NCBI RefSeq assembly: GCF_003718735.1
Contig: NZ_CP033460.1
Span: 1,674,001-1,738,000 of the forward strand
From: Staphylococcus debuckii
GTDB lineage: Bacteria > Bacillota > Bacilli > Staphylococcales > Staphylococcaceae
Length of the DNA stretch: 64,000 nucleotides
Direction: 5' to 3'
Made by a program: the position numbers and the translations under genes. The notes beneath the pieces were generated by a model. That model did no database searches. It was not told where the DNA came from and saw only the letters and a list, made by a program, of their open reading frames with translations. Positions 1 to 10,522 of this stretch are shown piece after piece. Position 1 is the stretch's first letter. Every line of letters begins with the position of its first letter.

Positions 1-292
1 TAGTAATAACATCGAATGTTTGACCTAAATCAAATTGAGACATATCTCCTTCTATCCATCTGACTTCATTGGATTTTTGAGCAGCTATCGCTAACATATC
101 AGGGCTCAAGTCCATACCCGTCACTGGCCCTAACTGTGTTAATTGATGAGTCAAACTCCCAGTACCGCAGCCAATATCTAATATCGATACTTTATCACTT
201 ACTAGAGATTTTACGATATCTAACCAAGCATCATAGGGTTGATCTAAGGTCAGTTCGTCATAGTATTGACTGAATTCATGATATTGTTCCAT
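1..292 (-). CDS. YqeM-like SAM-dependent methyltransferase (partial, 3' end cut)
   Basis: Minus-strand reading frame starting with ATG at 292 and running off the window start; 97 residues are visible. It shows a class I SAM-binding motif I (LDIGCGTG, about residues 38-45) followed by a motif II acid (GMDLSPDML, about 59-67) and the EGDMSQFD stretch that normally lines the adenine pocket. The start lies 2 bp after the rsfS stop, so it is the last visible gene of the yqeG-yqeH operon, the position of yqeM in Bacillus. The substrate is unknown; annotation as UbiE-like is by fold only. The missing C-terminus lies outside the window. Confidence 0.85.
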   Translation of the reverse strand, partial: MEQYHEFSQYYDELTLDQPYDAWLDIVKSLVSDKVSILDIGCGTGSLTHQLTQLGPVTGMDLSPDMLAIAAQKSNEVRWIEGDMSQFDLGQTFDVIT

Positions 293-294
293 CT

Positions 295-645
295 TTAATA
301 AGCTTCCTCATAGGTTTGCATCGGAGCATCTCTATAGAGTTTTTCAATATTATAGTAACTACGTTCGTCTTTATGGAAAATGTGGACGATTACGCCAGAT
401 AAATCGAGCAATACCCATCTTGCTTCATTCAAGCCTTCAAATACTGAAATATCAATACCCGCTTTATCAGCCGCTTCTTTAACCGCTCTCGCAATCGCCT
501 GTACTTGACGTTCGTTATTACCATGGCATATGACAAAATAATCCGCCATATCATTGATGCCTTCTAAATCTAAAGAAATTACTTCTTCTGCTCTTTTACT
601 TTCAACGGCTTTAACAGCCATATTTAAAATTTCTGTTTTTTGCAT
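295..645 (-). CDS. rsfS: Ribosomal silencing factor RsfS
   Basis: 116 residues, the usual length of the RsfS/Iojap (DUF143) family. RsfS binds L14 on the 50S subunit and blocks joining to 30S in starvation. The family's diagnostic stretches are present: ADYFVICHGNNERQV (about 35-49) and the C-terminal WVLLDLSGVIVHIF followed by RSYYNIEKLY. It sits directly after yqeK (stop and start adjacent) in the long yqeG-to-yqeM operon, where several genes act on ribosomes. Role assigned by family knowledge; nothing unusual in the sequence. Confidence 0.95.
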   Translation of the reverse strand: MQKTEILNMAVKAVESKRAEEVISLDLEGINDMADYFVICHGNNERQVQAIARAVKEAADKAGIDISVFEGLNEARWVLLDLSGVIVHIFHKDERSYYNIEKLYRDAPMQTYEEAY

Positions 646-2084
<1,439 letters not shown>

Positions 2085-2894
2085 TTAATCTCTCCTTTTT
2101 AAGTGTTCCAGAACTGTTTCTTTCATCACATTGATATCCGCTGTTTGGCCTGTCCATATATTAAAACTTTCAGCACCTTGATTGACGAACATATCTAAAC
2201 CATTATAAACTGGATTACCTTTAGCTTCAGCTAATTTCAAAATTGGCGTTTTAGCTGGAATATACACAATATCGCTTACTAACGTATCTGGAGCAAGTTG
2301 GTCTAAACTGATTACAACATCTTGATTATCGCTCATTCCTGCTGGCGTTGTATTAATAACGATATCAAATGCATTTAGTTGCTTTTCTGCTTCTTTCAAC
2401 GATATCGTATTGACACTTAAATCCCAAGAATCAAAGCGCGACATTGTGCGATTTGCTACAGTAAGTTGCTGTTCTACCACTTGATTTAAAGCCGCAGCCA
2501 AACCTTTGCTCGCTCCTCCTGCCCCCAGCAGCAAGATTTGTGCATCTTTTAAATTTGGATAAACACGTTCTAAGCCTTTAACATAACCGAGACCGTCAGT
2601 ATTATATCCAATCCATTTGCCATTTTCGATTTTAACGGTATTAATTGCATCGATTGTTTGTGCATGTGTGTCTATTTCATCTAAATAAGAAATGATACGT
2701 TCTTTATGCGGTATGGTAATATTAAATCCATCTATTTCTTTTTCAGTCATAATTTCTTTAATCAAATGAAAGTGTTTAGGCGGTATATCCAATGCTTCAT
2801 ATGTTGCTTCAAAATCTAATGCCTCAAAGTTAGCATTATGCATTACAGGAGATAATGAATGTTGAATTGGATGCCCGATAACTGCGTATTTCAT
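2085..2894 (-). CDS. aroE: Shikimate dehydrogenase
   Basis: 269 residues from ATG at 2894; a GTG three codons upstream is in frame but the ribosome site AGGTG overlaps it, so the ATG was preferred. Reduces 3-dehydroshikimate to shikimate with NADPH. Substrate site HSLSPVMHN near the N-terminus, catalytic Lys in NITIPHKER (about K64), Rossmann glycine loop GAGGASKG (about 128-135), NADP pocket NRT and NTTPAGM. The ribosome site overlaps the stop codon of yqeH. An aromatic-pathway gene inside a ribosome-assembly operon is the normal Bacillus/Staphylococcus arrangement. Confidence 0.96.
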   Translation of the reverse strand: MKYAVIGHPIQHSLSPVMHNANFEALDFEATYEALDIPPKHFHLIKEIMTEKEIDGFNITIPHKERIISYLDEIDTHAQTIDAINTVKIENGKWIGYNTDGLGYVKGLERVYPNLKDAQILLLGAGGASKGLAAALNQVVEQQLTVANRTMSRFDSWDLSVNTISLKEAEKQLNAFDIVINTTPAGMSDNQDVVISLDQLAPDTLVSDIVYIPAKTPILKLAEAKGNPVYNGLDMFVNQGAESFNIWTGQTADINVMKETVLEHLKRRD

Positions 2895-2903
2895 TTTCTT
2901 CAC

Positions 2904-4004
2904 CTACATGATTGAATTTCTTAGTATTACATCAACAGATTTAGGTACATGAACTACTACTTTAGCACCTGGACCGATAGTAATAAAACCGAGACCAGAA
3001 ATCATCACATCTCGTTTTTCTTTACCCGTTTCTAAACGTACCGCTTTGACATCATTCAAATCAAAATGTTCTGGGTCATTAGGCGGTGTTAAAAGAGAAC
3101 CGAGTTGCGTTTTCCATAATACATCTGCTTTTTCGGTTTTAGTACGGTGTATCATCAAATTATTGGAAAAGTAGCATACGAGAGGTCTTTTTCCTCCAGA
3201 GACATAATCAATTCGTGCTAATCCGCCAAAGAATAAAGTTTGTCCTTCGTTCAACTGATAGACACGTTGTTTAATTTCTTTATTCGGCATAATCTGTTTT
3301 AATTCTTTTTCAGTAACGTAATGTGTCATTTGATGTTCTTGAATAATACCAGGTGTATCAAACATAAACGTATCATCGTCTAGAGGGATATCTATCATAT
3401 CTAATGTCGTTCCAGGGAAACGAGAAGTCGTCACTACATCTTTTTCTCCTACACTTTGTTCTATCAGTTTGTTAATTAAAGTAGATTTACCGACATTAGT
3501 TGTTCCTACGATATACACATCCTCATGATTGCGATACGTATCAATTGTTTCTAATAATTCTTCAATACCGTAACCTTTATTGGCAGAAATTAAAATAACC
3601 GCTTCTGGTTCCAAACCATATTTTTTAGCTGTCTTTTTCAACCATTCTTTAACACGGCGTTTATTAATTTGTTTTGGCAACAGATCAATCTTATTCGCCG
3701 CAAGTACTACCTTTTTATTTCCGACGATACGTTTTAAAGCATGTATAAAAGAACCTTCGAAATCAAATATATCTACTACATTGACGACAAGGCCTTTTTT
3801 ATCTGCCAAGTTATTTAATAAATCTAAGAAGTCTTCACTGTCCATACCGACATCTTGTACTTCATTATAATTTTTCAATCGAAAACAACGTTGACAGATA
3901 ACATCTTCTTTATGCAAGCTATGTGCGGGCACATATCCTGGTTTTTTTGGATCTTCTGACTGCAGCGGTGCACCGCAACCGATACATTTTAGGGTTTCAG
4001 TCAA
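2904..4004 (-). CDS. yqeH: Ribosome biogenesis GTPase YqeH
   Basis: 366 residues. Circularly permuted GTPase needed for 30S assembly. An N-terminal zinc finger (CIGCG near residue 7 and CQRC near 37) precedes the G domain, whose motifs occur in the permuted order G4 (ANKIDLL, about 104), G5 (ISANKG), G1 (GTTNVGKST, about 167), G2 (PGTT) and G3 (DTPG). Start ATG at 4004 lies directly after the yqeG stop; aroE follows. Length and architecture are typical. Confidence 0.96.
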   Translation of the reverse strand: MTETLKCIGCGAPLQSEDPKKPGYVPAHSLHKEDVICQRCFRLKNYNEVQDVGMDSEDFLDLLNNLADKKGLVVNVVDIFDFEGSFIHALKRIVGNKKVVLAANKIDLLPKQINKRRVKEWLKKTAKKYGLEPEAVILISANKGYGIEELLETIDTYRNHEDVYIVGTTNVGKSTLINKLIEQSVGEKDVVTTSRFPGTTLDMIDIPLDDDTFMFDTPGIIQEHQMTHYVTEKELKQIMPNKEIKQRVYQLNEGQTLFFGGLARIDYVSGGKRPLVCYFSNNLMIHRTKTEKADVLWKTQLGSLLTPPNDPEHFDLNDVKAVRLETGKEKRDVMISGLGFITIGPGAKVVVHVPKSVDVILRNSIM

Positions 4005-4532
4005 TCAATTTTCCTCCCATTTAATATAGCCTTTTCTTTTATATCTGTGTAACAGTCTGCGTTCTATCAAGCGATTAAATCGTGTCATAAAACCATCTGT
4101 TTTTTTAACGGGTACAACCATTACAGTATACATACCGCGTCGGTTTCCACCTATCACATCTGTCATCATTTGATCACCGATGACCACTGTTTCTTCAGGC
4201 TTTAAATTCATATGTTCACATGCCCGTTTAAACGATTTGCCCATTGGTTTTCTAGCCTCAAATATATAATCAACGTTTAACGGTGTACAAAAATTAGCAA
4301 CACGTTTTTGATGATTATTTGAGACGACTGTGACCTTGATATTTAAATCATTCAATTTATTGAACCAATGAATAACAGCAGGCGTAGGATCTGCTTCATC
4401 CCAACCTACTAATGTGTTATCCAAATCTGTAATGACACCTCGAATGCCAGATTGAGCTAATGCATCAAAATCAATTTGATGAATACTTTGAACGTACGCA
4501 TTCGGCATACAAAGTCTGCTTAAAATTCCCAT
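4005..4532 (-). CDS. yqeG: YqeG, HAD-superfamily (subclass IIIA) phosphatase
   Basis: 175 residues from ATG at 4532; an in-frame GTG at 4544 is an alternative start. HAD motif I DLDNTLVGWD with the nucleophile Asp (about residue 37), motif II Thr/Ser in VVSNNHQKR, motif III Lys and Asp in GDQMMTDVIGGN. Subclass IIIA lacks a large cap, matching the small size. YqeG members resemble phosphatidylglycerophosphate phosphatases, but the substrate here cannot be read from sequence. It precedes yqeH in all relatives I know, and follows mtnN by only about 20 bp. Confidence 0.92.
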   Translation of the reverse strand: MGILSRLCMPNAYVQSIHQIDFDALAQSGIRGVITDLDNTLVGWDEADPTPAVIHWFNKLNDLNIKVTVVSNNHQKRVANFCTPLNVDYIFEARKPMGKSFKRACEHMNLKPEETVVIGDQMMTDVIGGNRRGMYTVMVVPVKKTDGFMTRFNRLIERRLLHRYKRKGYIKWEEN

Positions 4533-4551
4533 TACTGATTTCACCTTATCC

Positions 4552-5238
4552 TTATAAAGATTTCAACATTTCTAAAACAATGTTACTAGAAGATTGTGCT
4601 GCCTCTCCTATAAATTCATCAAATGTAATATTTGCTTCTCCATTCGCTAAATCCGATACAGCTCTAGTAATAATGAAAGGCACTTTAAATTGATAACAAG
4701 TTTGCGCAATGGCTGTGGCTTCCATTTCAACTGCCATAGCATCAGGGAAGTTTTCTTTGATTACTTTTCTTTGACTGACTTCACCGATGAAACTATCTCC
4801 GCTGACAATTAGGCCGAGTTTACCGTTCATTTCTTGTTGTTCAACCACAGATTGTGCTAGCGTTGTTAAATCATCATCTGCTGCATAAGCAAGCGGCATA
4901 TTCGGAATTTGACCTAATTCATATCCGAATGCTGTTGCATCAGCATCATGATACGTAGCTTCAGTACTAATTAACACATCACCGATTTCTAGCGAATGAT
5001 CTAAGGCACCTGCTGAACCTGTGTTTAAAATCACATCCGGAGAAAACGTATTAATTAATAATGTTGTCGACATCGCAGCATTCACTTTACCGATTCCACT
5101 TAAAGTCAACACGACTTCTTTATTATCAATTTGGCCTCTATAAAATTTAACATGTGCAATTGAGATTTCTTCAAGGCCCGTTATTTTTTCTTTTAATATT
5201 TGTATTTCTTCTTCCATAGCGCCAATAATACCTATCAT
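4552..5238 (-). CDS. mtnN: 5'-methylthioadenosine/S-adenosylhomocysteine nucleosidase
   Basis: 228 residues, usual size. Hydrolyses MTA and SAH to adenine plus ribose derivatives, recycling SAM by-products. Visible signatures: [12 protein letters not shown] (catalytic Glu near residue 11), [25 protein letters not shown] and MEMEATA-type stretch [11 protein letters not shown], with the general acid Asp in RAVSDLA. First gene of the leftward operon ending in yqeM; about 240 bp separate it from greA, including that gene's terminator. Confidence 0.96.
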   Translation of the reverse strand: MIGIIGAMEEEIQILKEKITGLEEISIAHVKFYRGQIDNKEVVLTLSGIGKVNAAMSTTLLINTFSPDVILNTGSAGALDHSLEIGDVLISTEATYHDADATAFGYELGQIPNMPLAYAADDDLTTLAQSVVEQQEMNGKLGLIVSGDSFIGEVSQRKVIKENFPDAMAVEMEATAIAQTCYQFKVPFIITRAVSDLANGEANITFDEFIGEAAQSSSNIVLEMLKSL

Positions 5239-5344
5239 TACTCTTTCCCCTTTCTGATTACTATCACGCTTATTTTATCATAATTTTGAACTTGCAACGA
5301 CTGAAGTCAATTTTGTTGATTTACCTTTAATTTTCTTTCGCACA

Positions 5345-5430
5345 AAAAAAGTTGACGCTTTATTTTGAGTGGAAACAGCCGAAAATCTCATACAGCCTTC
5401 ATCTCAAATAAAGTAACGTCAACTTTATAA
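5345..5430 (-). terminator. Long intrinsic terminator after greA
   Basis: Two arms (5348-5369 and 5403-5426) pair almost completely around a 33-base loop region; on the minus strand the 3' arm is followed by a run of seven T. It ends the trmR-udk-greA transcript and isolates mtnN. The stem, over 20 bp with a small internal bulge, is much longer than the other terminators in this window. Confidence 0.8.
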
Positions 5431-5478
5431 TGCACATTCAATTTTAGTCCTTCGTTACATTTCAGAAAGATTTGTACC

Positions 5479-5961
5479 TTATTGTGATTGAATATTTGTG
5501 ATTTTGACTTTCATTTCAGCACCATTTGGAAGCGGTACACGTACTTCATCATCTAAATGTTTGCCGATTAAACTTTGTGCAATAGGTGATTCGTTTGAAA
5601 TTTTTCCGTTGAAAGCATCCGCTTCCGCAGAACCCACGATTTGATAAACTTCTTCTTCACCATCAGGGATTTCAATAAACGTTACAGTTTTACCAATTTG
5701 CACAACATTGTTATCACCTGTATCTTCGATAATCAACGCATTTCTGATCATATGTTCAATACGTTGGATGTCTTGTTCGATAAATCCTTGTTCATCTTTC
5801 GCAGCATCGTACTCTGAGTTCTCAGACAAGTCACCAAAAGAACGTGCAACTTTAATTTTTTCTACGACTTCTGGACGTTTGACAGTCTTTAATTCTTCTA
5901 ATTCTTGTTCTAGCTTCTCAAAGCCTTCTTGTGTCATTGGATATTGTTTTTGGTTTTCCAT
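5479..5961 (-). CDS. greA: Transcription elongation factor GreA
   Basis: 160 residues. Binds the RNA polymerase secondary channel and stimulates cleavage of backtracked RNA. The N-terminal coiled coil (about residues 8-78) carries the acidic tip [16 protein letters not shown] with the two catalytic acids; the C-terminal FKBP-like globe ends in [12 protein letters not shown]. Start 25 bp after the udk stop, with its own ribosome site; last gene of the trmR operon, followed by the long terminator. Confidence 0.97.
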   Translation of the reverse strand: MENQKQYPMTQEGFEKLEQELEELKTVKRPEVVEKIKVARSFGDLSENSEYDAAKDEQGFIEQDIQRIEHMIRNALIIEDTGDNNVVQIGKTVTFIEIPDGEEEVYQIVGSAEADAFNGKISNESPIAQSLIGKHLDDEVRVPLPNGAEMKVKITNIQSQ

Positions 5962-5986
5962 ATTAGCATCTTCCTTTACTCAAAAG

Positions 5987-6613
5987 TTACAGTTGATTGT
6001 TAATCAATGATTGGATTTTAGTTGTCATTATGTCGATAGCCACTTTATTACTGCCGCCTTCAGGAATAATAATATCCGCATACCGCTTTGTCGGCTCGAT
6101 AAATTGATTATGCATCGGACGTACAACAGTAAGGTATTGTTCGATTACCGACTCCATAGAACGTCCGCGCTCTTTCGTATCACGCATCAAACGTCTTAAG
6201 ATACGTAAATCTGCATCTGTGTCGACATAAATCTTTACATCCATTAAATCTCTTAAAGTTTTGTTTTCTAGTGCAAATATTCCTTCTACGATAATAACAT
6301 CTTTAGGTTGAAATGCAATGGTTTCAGAACTTCTTGTATGATTAACATAATCATATGTCGGTACTTCCACAGAATTCCCATTGCGTAAATCCATTAAATT
6401 TTGAATTAATAAATCATTATCGAAAGCAAACGGATGATCATAGTTTGTTTTCAAACGTTCTTCAAAAGTTAAATGGGATTGGTCCTTATAATAGTAGTCT
6501 TGAGCAATTAATGCAACACTATGGCCTTCTAAATTGTGCAATATTTCATTGGTAACAGATGTTTTACCTGAACCTGATCCGCCTGCGATACCGATAATCG
6601 TTGTTGGATTCAT
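5987..6613 (-). CDS. udk: Uridine/cytidine kinase
   Basis: 208 residues. Phosphorylates uridine and cytidine in pyrimidine salvage. Walker [10 protein letters not shown] at about 11-19, DYYYKDQ substrate loop (about 40-46), the NYDHPFAFD motif and the lid region RDTKERGRS are all present. The start lies 2 bp beyond the trhP2 stop, so the two are translated together. Normal length and sequence for Firmicutes. Confidence 0.96.
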   Translation of the reverse strand: MNPTTIIGIAGGSGSGKTSVTNEILHNLEGHSVALIAQDYYYKDQSHLTFEERLKTNYDHPFAFDNDLLIQNLMDLRNGNSVEVPTYDYVNHTRSSETIAFQPKDVIIVEGIFALENKTLRDLMDVKIYVDTDADLRILRRLMRDTKERGRSMESVIEQYLTVVRPMHNQFIEPTKRYADIIIPEGGSNKVAIDIMTTKIQSLINNQL

Positions 6614-6615
6614 GA

Positions 6616-7884
6616 TTATACTTCCTTTCGCATCATGTTGTTAGGATAAATAGGATGGTCTACTTTGAATTGAACAATTTGAAGCGGATGACGAGCAGCG
6701 TCTAATTCGTTACCTTCTTCATCATAAATTGTTTCAACGATTTGTTTGAATCCATCTATCTCAGGTCCAAAGAATTCTACTTCTTGTCCTGGTTTAAAAT
6801 GATTACGTTGTTGGATAGTCGCAATGTGTGTGGTTTCGTCATAGTCTAATACTAAGCCGCAAAAATCATAAGGCGATTTCTTATTAGATTCATTGCCGAA
6901 CATCTGTTGTTGGTATCCTGGTGTACCTTCAAAGAATGAAGAAGCTGTATCTCTATTGGCACACTTATCGAGCTCAATCAACCACTCAGGTTTTATTTTG
7001 AAATTTTCAGGGTCTGCAGCGTAAGCATCGATAACTTTACGATATACGGAAACAACTGTTGCAATGTAGTGAATAGATTTCATACGTCCTTCGATTTTTA
7101 AAGAATCAATCCCTAAATCCATCATATCGGGAATCGATTCAATTAATTTTAAATCTTTAGGACTCATTGCAAAAGGAGTAACATCTCCATCTTTATATAA
7201 TAAATCCAATTCGCCGTCTTCATCTACTTCCAACAAATCGTAATCCCAACGGCAACTTTGGCAACATCCGCCTCTGTTGGAATCACGTGCCGTCATATGA
7301 TTACTTAGAGTACAACGACCAGAATAAGCAATACACATTGCGCCATGTATAAAGGCTTCAATTTCAATATCTACCTTTTCCTTCATTTCCTTCATTTCCA
7401 TTGCACCCGTTTCACGAGCAAGCACTACACGATCTAATCCCTCTTCTTTCCAATACTCTATTGCTTTATAATTGCTGAGTGATTGTTGTGTTGAGAGATG
7501 TATTTCTAACTTTGGTGCTACTGTTTTACATGTTTCAATAATTAACGGATCTGCAACGATAATACCTGTAGCACCTGTAGCTTCAAGGTTCTTCAAGTAA
7601 TTTTCCAAACCGTCCATATTTTCATCATGTGCAATAATATTAGTAGTAACGTAAATTTTCGCCCCATATTTATCGGCGAATTCAACGCCTTCTTTGATTT
7701 CTTCCATTGTAAAGTTATCAGCATTAGAACGTAATCCGTATTCTTGTCCGCCTAAGAACACCGCATCCGCTCCATAATGTACTGCAATTTTTAATTTTTC
7801 TAAGTTGCCGGCAGGTGCCAGCAATTCAGGTTTCTTCATTTGGCTTTTTGATTTTGATTCATCTTTTTTAGCTTGAGTAATCAA
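6616..7884 (-). CDS. trhP2: U32-family tRNA uridine 5-hydroxylation protein (YrrO/TrhP2)
   Basis: 422 residues. U32 'peptidase' family, now known in Bacillus (TrhP1/TrhP2) and E. coli to hydroxylate U34 of tRNA in a prephenate-dependent reaction. The N-terminal TIM-barrel part opens with PELLAPAGN, and contains [16 protein letters not shown] with the cluster cysteines and CCQSCRWDY (about residues 210-220), the expected iron-sulphur ligands. A C-terminal beta-domain of roughly 90 residues follows. It lies 12 bp after the shorter U32 paralogue trhP1 and after trmR, which methylates the product; the trio is a pathway unit. Confidence 0.9.
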   Translation of the reverse strand: MITQAKKDESKSKSQMKKPELLAPAGNLEKLKIAVHYGADAVFLGGQEYGLRSNADNFTMEEIKEGVEFADKYGAKIYVTTNIIAHDENMDGLENYLKNLEATGATGIIVADPLIIETCKTVAPKLEIHLSTQQSLSNYKAIEYWKEEGLDRVVLARETGAMEMKEMKEKVDIEIEAFIHGAMCIAYSGRCTLSNHMTARDSNRGGCCQSCRWDYDLLEVDEDGELDLLYKDGDVTPFAMSPKDLKLIESIPDMMDLGIDSLKIEGRMKSIHYIATVVSVYRKVIDAYAADPENFKIKPEWLIELDKCANRDTASSFFEGTPGYQQQMFGNESNKKSPYDFCGLVLDYDETTHIATIQQRNHFKPGQEVEFFGPEIDGFKQIVETIYDEEGNELDAARHPLQIVQFKVDHPIYPNNMMRKEV

Positions 7885-7896
7885 GATATAGCCTCC

Positions 7897-8820
7897 TTAA
7901 TAAACTGTGTGTTTGAATAAGAATCCTTCATCAAACGGTCGATGTTCAGGTTGGATAGCCTCAATCGGGTCCACGAGCATGAATTTTTCATCTTCATAGG
8001 CTTCAGGGTCTTCTTGGTATAAGTCGATAGCTTCTCTGTATTGTTCAGTACATACATTAATGTATTCTTCACTGTGCAATACACCATCTATCTTCAGGCT
8101 ATCGATCCCCGCTTCCAACAACGGATCTAATTCTTCAATCAAACATATATCGTTTGGCGACATAATATGTGTCCCATTATAATCTTCAAATACTGGATAT
8201 TGATTTTCACGTTCTTCATCATATAACAATAAATCTTTGCCTGAATCTTGACGTTGAATTTTCATTTGACGATCTTGGAAAGTATAGTAATTACCGAGCA
8301 GCATACGTTTTGATTGGAACATACAAGTCATCCCGTGGACTTGTACTTCTATTTCTACCTCAGCATGTGCTTTAATATTCAAAATTTCTTCCAAACTCAG
8401 CTCACGCGCAAGTACCGCACGTTTAGCCCCGCGTTTGCCCCAATAATTACATTGGAAATAATTCGTAACAATCGTCTCTGCATCCCAATTCAAAGGAATA
8501 GGCTGTTCTTGTGCTTTAACATACATGACAACTGCAGGATCACCGAAAATAATACGATCAACTTTGATTTCATGCAGAAATTGAATATAATCTTCTAAAG
8601 CATTCAAATGATAATTATGAAAAATACCATTTACAGCTGCATAGGCTTTTTTCCCATGCTCGTGAATCAGTTGTACCGCTTCACGCATAGCTTCTCGATC
8701 AAATTCTCCCGCTAAACGCAAACCGAATTTTTGTTCTCCGATTACAAAAGCATCTGCACCTTTTTCAATCAACACTTCAATATGTTCAACTGATTTAGGT
8801 GTCACAAGTAGTTCTGTCAT
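7897..8820 (-). CDS. trhP1: U32-family tRNA hydroxylation protein, short paralogue (YrrN/TrhP1)
   Basis: 307 residues, shorter than its neighbour trhP2 because it lacks the C-terminal beta-domain. The barrel core is recognisable (EVQVHGMTCMFQSKRMLLGNYY, DSLKIDGVLHSEEY). It keeps only one of the cysteines seen in trhP2, so it probably does not bind a full iron-sulphur cluster itself; I infer a partner role. Its start overlaps the trmR stop by 4 bp (ATGA type), indicating coupling. The name follows the Bacillus yrrM-yrrN-yrrO order. Confidence 0.85.
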   Translation of the reverse strand: MTELLVTPKSVEHIEVLIEKGADAFVIGEQKFGLRLAGEFDREAMREAVQLIHEHGKKAYAAVNGIFHNYHLNALEDYIQFLHEIKVDRIIFGDPAVVMYVKAQEQPIPLNWDAETIVTNYFQCNYWGKRGAKRAVLARELSLEEILNIKAHAEVEIEVQVHGMTCMFQSKRMLLGNYYTFQDRQMKIQRQDSGKDLLLYDEERENQYPVFEDYNGTHIMSPNDICLIEELDPLLEAGIDSLKIDGVLHSEEYINVCTEQYREAIDLYQEDPEAYEDEKFMLVDPIEAIQPEHRPFDEGFLFKHTVY

Positions 8821-9458
8821 TTTGACTCTCCTTTTACCGCGATGGCTAAACCATCTTCTATATCTAAAAAGTTTGTTTCATAGTCTGGATGATCATTTAA
8901 CCAGGTGTTAAACTTTTGAATTTTCTTCACCATCTGCTTCACATTACGACTGCGTACCACTTCTATGTCTGCTACAAAATCATGGTAGAGAATATTATCT
9001 ACAATCACCAAACCGCCTTCTCTCAATAATGGTGTATAGAGTTCAAAGAATTTCTGCGATTGAGCTTTAGCCGCATCAATAAAGATCATATCAAAAGTTA
9101 AATCCTCAACTGCATCGAAAGTTTCCCTTGCATCACCTTCAATGAGATGAATTTGCGAACCATAAGTATAATGCTCCAGATTTTCTTTAGCGGTTTTCTG
9201 CATTGTTTCATCACGTTCAATTGTCCATACTTTAATGTCTTCATTAACCGAAGCAAAATGCATAGCACTATAACCGATAGCAGTTCCAATCTCTAAAATA
9301 TGTCGTGATTGATGAATTCTAATCAATTGTTTAATCATATCCAACGACAAAGGATGGATAATCGGAACATTATTTTCTTCAGCGTAAGGTCTTAAAACCT
9401 CTAACTCATGTGCGTGTTTTTGCGATAAATTAATCAAGTAATTTTCATTTTTATCCAT
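8817..9458 (-). CDS. trmR: tRNA 5-hydroxyuridine methyltransferase (YrrM/TrmR)
   Basis: 213 residues, class I O-methyltransferase of the COMT-like (methyltransf_3) family. SAM motif I LEIGTAIGYSA near residue 54, metal-site acids in FIDAAKAQSQ and VDNILYH. In Bacillus, YrrM/TrmR converts ho5U34 to mo5U34 in tRNA. The position before trhP1-trhP2 supports that role over a catechol or caffeoyl-CoA substrate. Start ATG at 9458 has the ribosome site gaaggaag. A terminator-like hairpin sits only 34 bp upstream. Confidence 0.88.
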   Translation of the reverse strand: MDKNENYLINLSQKHAHELEVLRPYAEENNVPIIHPLSLDMIKQLIRIHQSRHILEIGTAIGYSAMHFASVNEDIKVWTIERDETMQKTAKENLEHYTYGSQIHLIEGDARETFDAVEDLTFDMIFIDAAKAQSQKFFELYTPLLREGGLVIVDNILYHDFVADIEVVRSRNVKQMVKKIQKFNTWLNDHPDYETNFLDIEDGLAIAVKGESK

Positions 9459-9482
9459 AATACGCTTCCTTCATCGAAAAAT

Positions 9483-9516
9483 TAACAAAAATAAATCAGT
9501 CACGCTGACTGATTTA
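9483..9516 (-). terminator. Terminator-like hairpin in the trmR leader
   Basis: Perfect 11-bp stem (9492-9502 with 9506-9516) and a 3-base loop, followed on the minus strand by TATTTTTGTT. It lies downstream of the predicted trmR promoter and 34 bp before the trmR start, so it would cut or attenuate the trmR transcript, or end a short RNA of about 65-75 bases. No alternative antiterminator stem was obvious by eye. Confidence 0.6.
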
Positions 9517-9563
9517 AAGATGTAACCAACTTCATAAACTTTTCTTATAATTTAACTTTACAT

Positions 9564-9592
9564 ATTTTACCACAAAAAAGATACAAAATTAA
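9564..9592 (-). promoter_or_regulatory. Predicted sigma-A promoter of trmR operon
   Basis: Minus strand: -35 TTAATT (9587-9592), 17-bp spacer, -10 TAAAAT (9564-9569) preceded by an extended -10 TG. Start would be near 9557, about 100 bases before trmR. Recognised by eye only. Confidence 0.5.
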
Positions 9593-9688
9593 GTACCGAC
9601 TTTAAATTATTGTAAAATTATCTTTTCAGAGGAATAACATCCTAGAATTCCCTTTTAAATAGTTAAAAATGCCGAATTTACGAGATCA

Positions 9689-9702
9689 GGAACAAATGTT
9701 CG
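9689..9702. promoter_or_regulatory. Candidate LexA (SOS) box
   Basis: The plus strand reads GGAACAAATGTTCG. The staphylococcal LexA consensus is CGAACAAATGTTCG, so 13 of 14 bases match, including both GAAC/GTTC half-sites with the 4-base AAAT spacer. It lies in the 298-bp gap between yrzB and trmR, downstream of the yrzB terminator and about 100 bp upstream of the trmR promoter. No known SOS gene flanks it. Confidence 0.55.
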
Positions 9703-9713
9703 TACTTATAAAC

Positions 9714-9752
9714 AAAGAAAAGACGGAGCATTCAGCCCCGCCTCGTTCAACC
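9714..9752 (-). terminator. Intrinsic terminator after yrzB
   Basis: GC-rich inverted repeat (9720-9728 against 9736-9746, with G-T pairs) followed on the minus strand by TCTTTTCTTTG, immediately after the yrzB stop. Ends the ireB-ruvX-yrzB transcript. Confidence 0.7.
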
Positions 9753-9756
9753 TTAA

Positions 9757-10068
9757 TTATTCCATTTCAGTGTTGACTACTTCTTCAATCATATCCCATT
9801 CTTCTTCAGAATCGACAGGTAAGAATTTTCCACCGTCGCCTTCTTCGTCAGGAACATTAATCATCGGAATCAATTCGATCATATCGTCATCATCAGATGT
9901 TTCGCCTTCTTCAGCTAAAATAACATATTCTTTGTCAAATTCAGGATGATAGAACTCTAGCACTTTACGGTATAAAACTTCGTTACCATCTTCATCGTAT
10001 AAAGTTAAAAGTTCCTCCTCGTTGTTCACTTTTAATTCTGCATCTTGATTTTTATTATTTTCAGACAT
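9757..10068 (-). CDS. yrzB: UPF0473/DUF1292 family protein YrzB
   Basis: 103 residues, strongly acidic. DUF1292 features: [34 protein letters not shown] typically seen near the N-terminus, then acidic [17 protein letters not shown] and a final [10 protein letters not shown]. Function unknown across Firmicutes. It always follows ireB and ruvX, as here (22 bp after ruvX), so a shared process is likely but unproven. Confidence 0.9.
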   Translation of the reverse strand: MSENNKNQDAELKVNNEEELLTLYDEDGNEVLYRKVLEFYHPEFDKEYVILAEEGETSDDDDMIELIPMINVPDEEGDGGKFLPVDSEEEWDMIEEVVNTEME

Positions 10069-10090
10069 AAATAATGCTCCTTTTCATGGT

Positions 10091-10519
10091 TTATTGTAAT
10101 GAGTCTAAATAACCTTGCAATATAAACACAGCAGCCATTTTATCAATTACTTTCTTACGTTTATTTCTAGAAACATCCGCTTCTAGTAAAGATCTTTCTG
10201 CTGCCATCGTACTTAAGCGCTCATCCCACATTACAATTTTGATATCTGGTAATGCATTTTGGAGTGCTTCCTTGTATTTTAACGAAGCTTCGCCTCTAAA
10301 TCCAATAGAATTATTCATATTCTTCGGTAATCCTATTACAACAGTATCCGCGTCTTCTTTTTTTATGATTTCTGTTAACTTTGAAATACCTAATTCATTT
10401 TCTTCTTCATTGATTCGGAGTGTATCTAAGCCTTGAGCAGTCCAACCCATTAAATCACTGACAGCAACGCCGACTGTTTTACTGCCAACATCTAAACCGA
10501 TAATTTTATGTGTGAGCAT
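10091..10519 (-). CDS. ruvX: RuvX/YqgF-family pre-16S rRNA nuclease (YrrK)
   Basis: 142 residues, RNase H-like fold. First catalytic Asp in [15 protein letters not shown] (about residue 9), Glu in the VIGLPKNMN and [11 protein letters not shown] region (D/E near 118-121), and the final acidic pair near [14 protein letters not shown]. The family completes 16S rRNA 5'-end maturation in E. coli (YqgF). It begins 3 bp after ireB and precedes yrzB, the standard Firmicute trio. Confidence 0.93.
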   Translation of the reverse strand: MLTHKIIGLDVGSKTVGVAVSDLMGWTAQGLDTLRINEEENELGISKLTEIIKKEDADTVVIGLPKNMNNSIGFRGEASLKYKEALQNALPDIKIVMWDERLSTMAAERSLLEADVSRNKRKKVIDKMAAVFILQGYLDSLQ

Positions 10520-10522
10520 ATA

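Noticed and set aside
9669..9776. Plus-strand 35-codon open frame that covers the LexA box
   Set aside because: No ribosome site before its ATG and it runs through the yrzB terminator and end of yrzB; likely chance.
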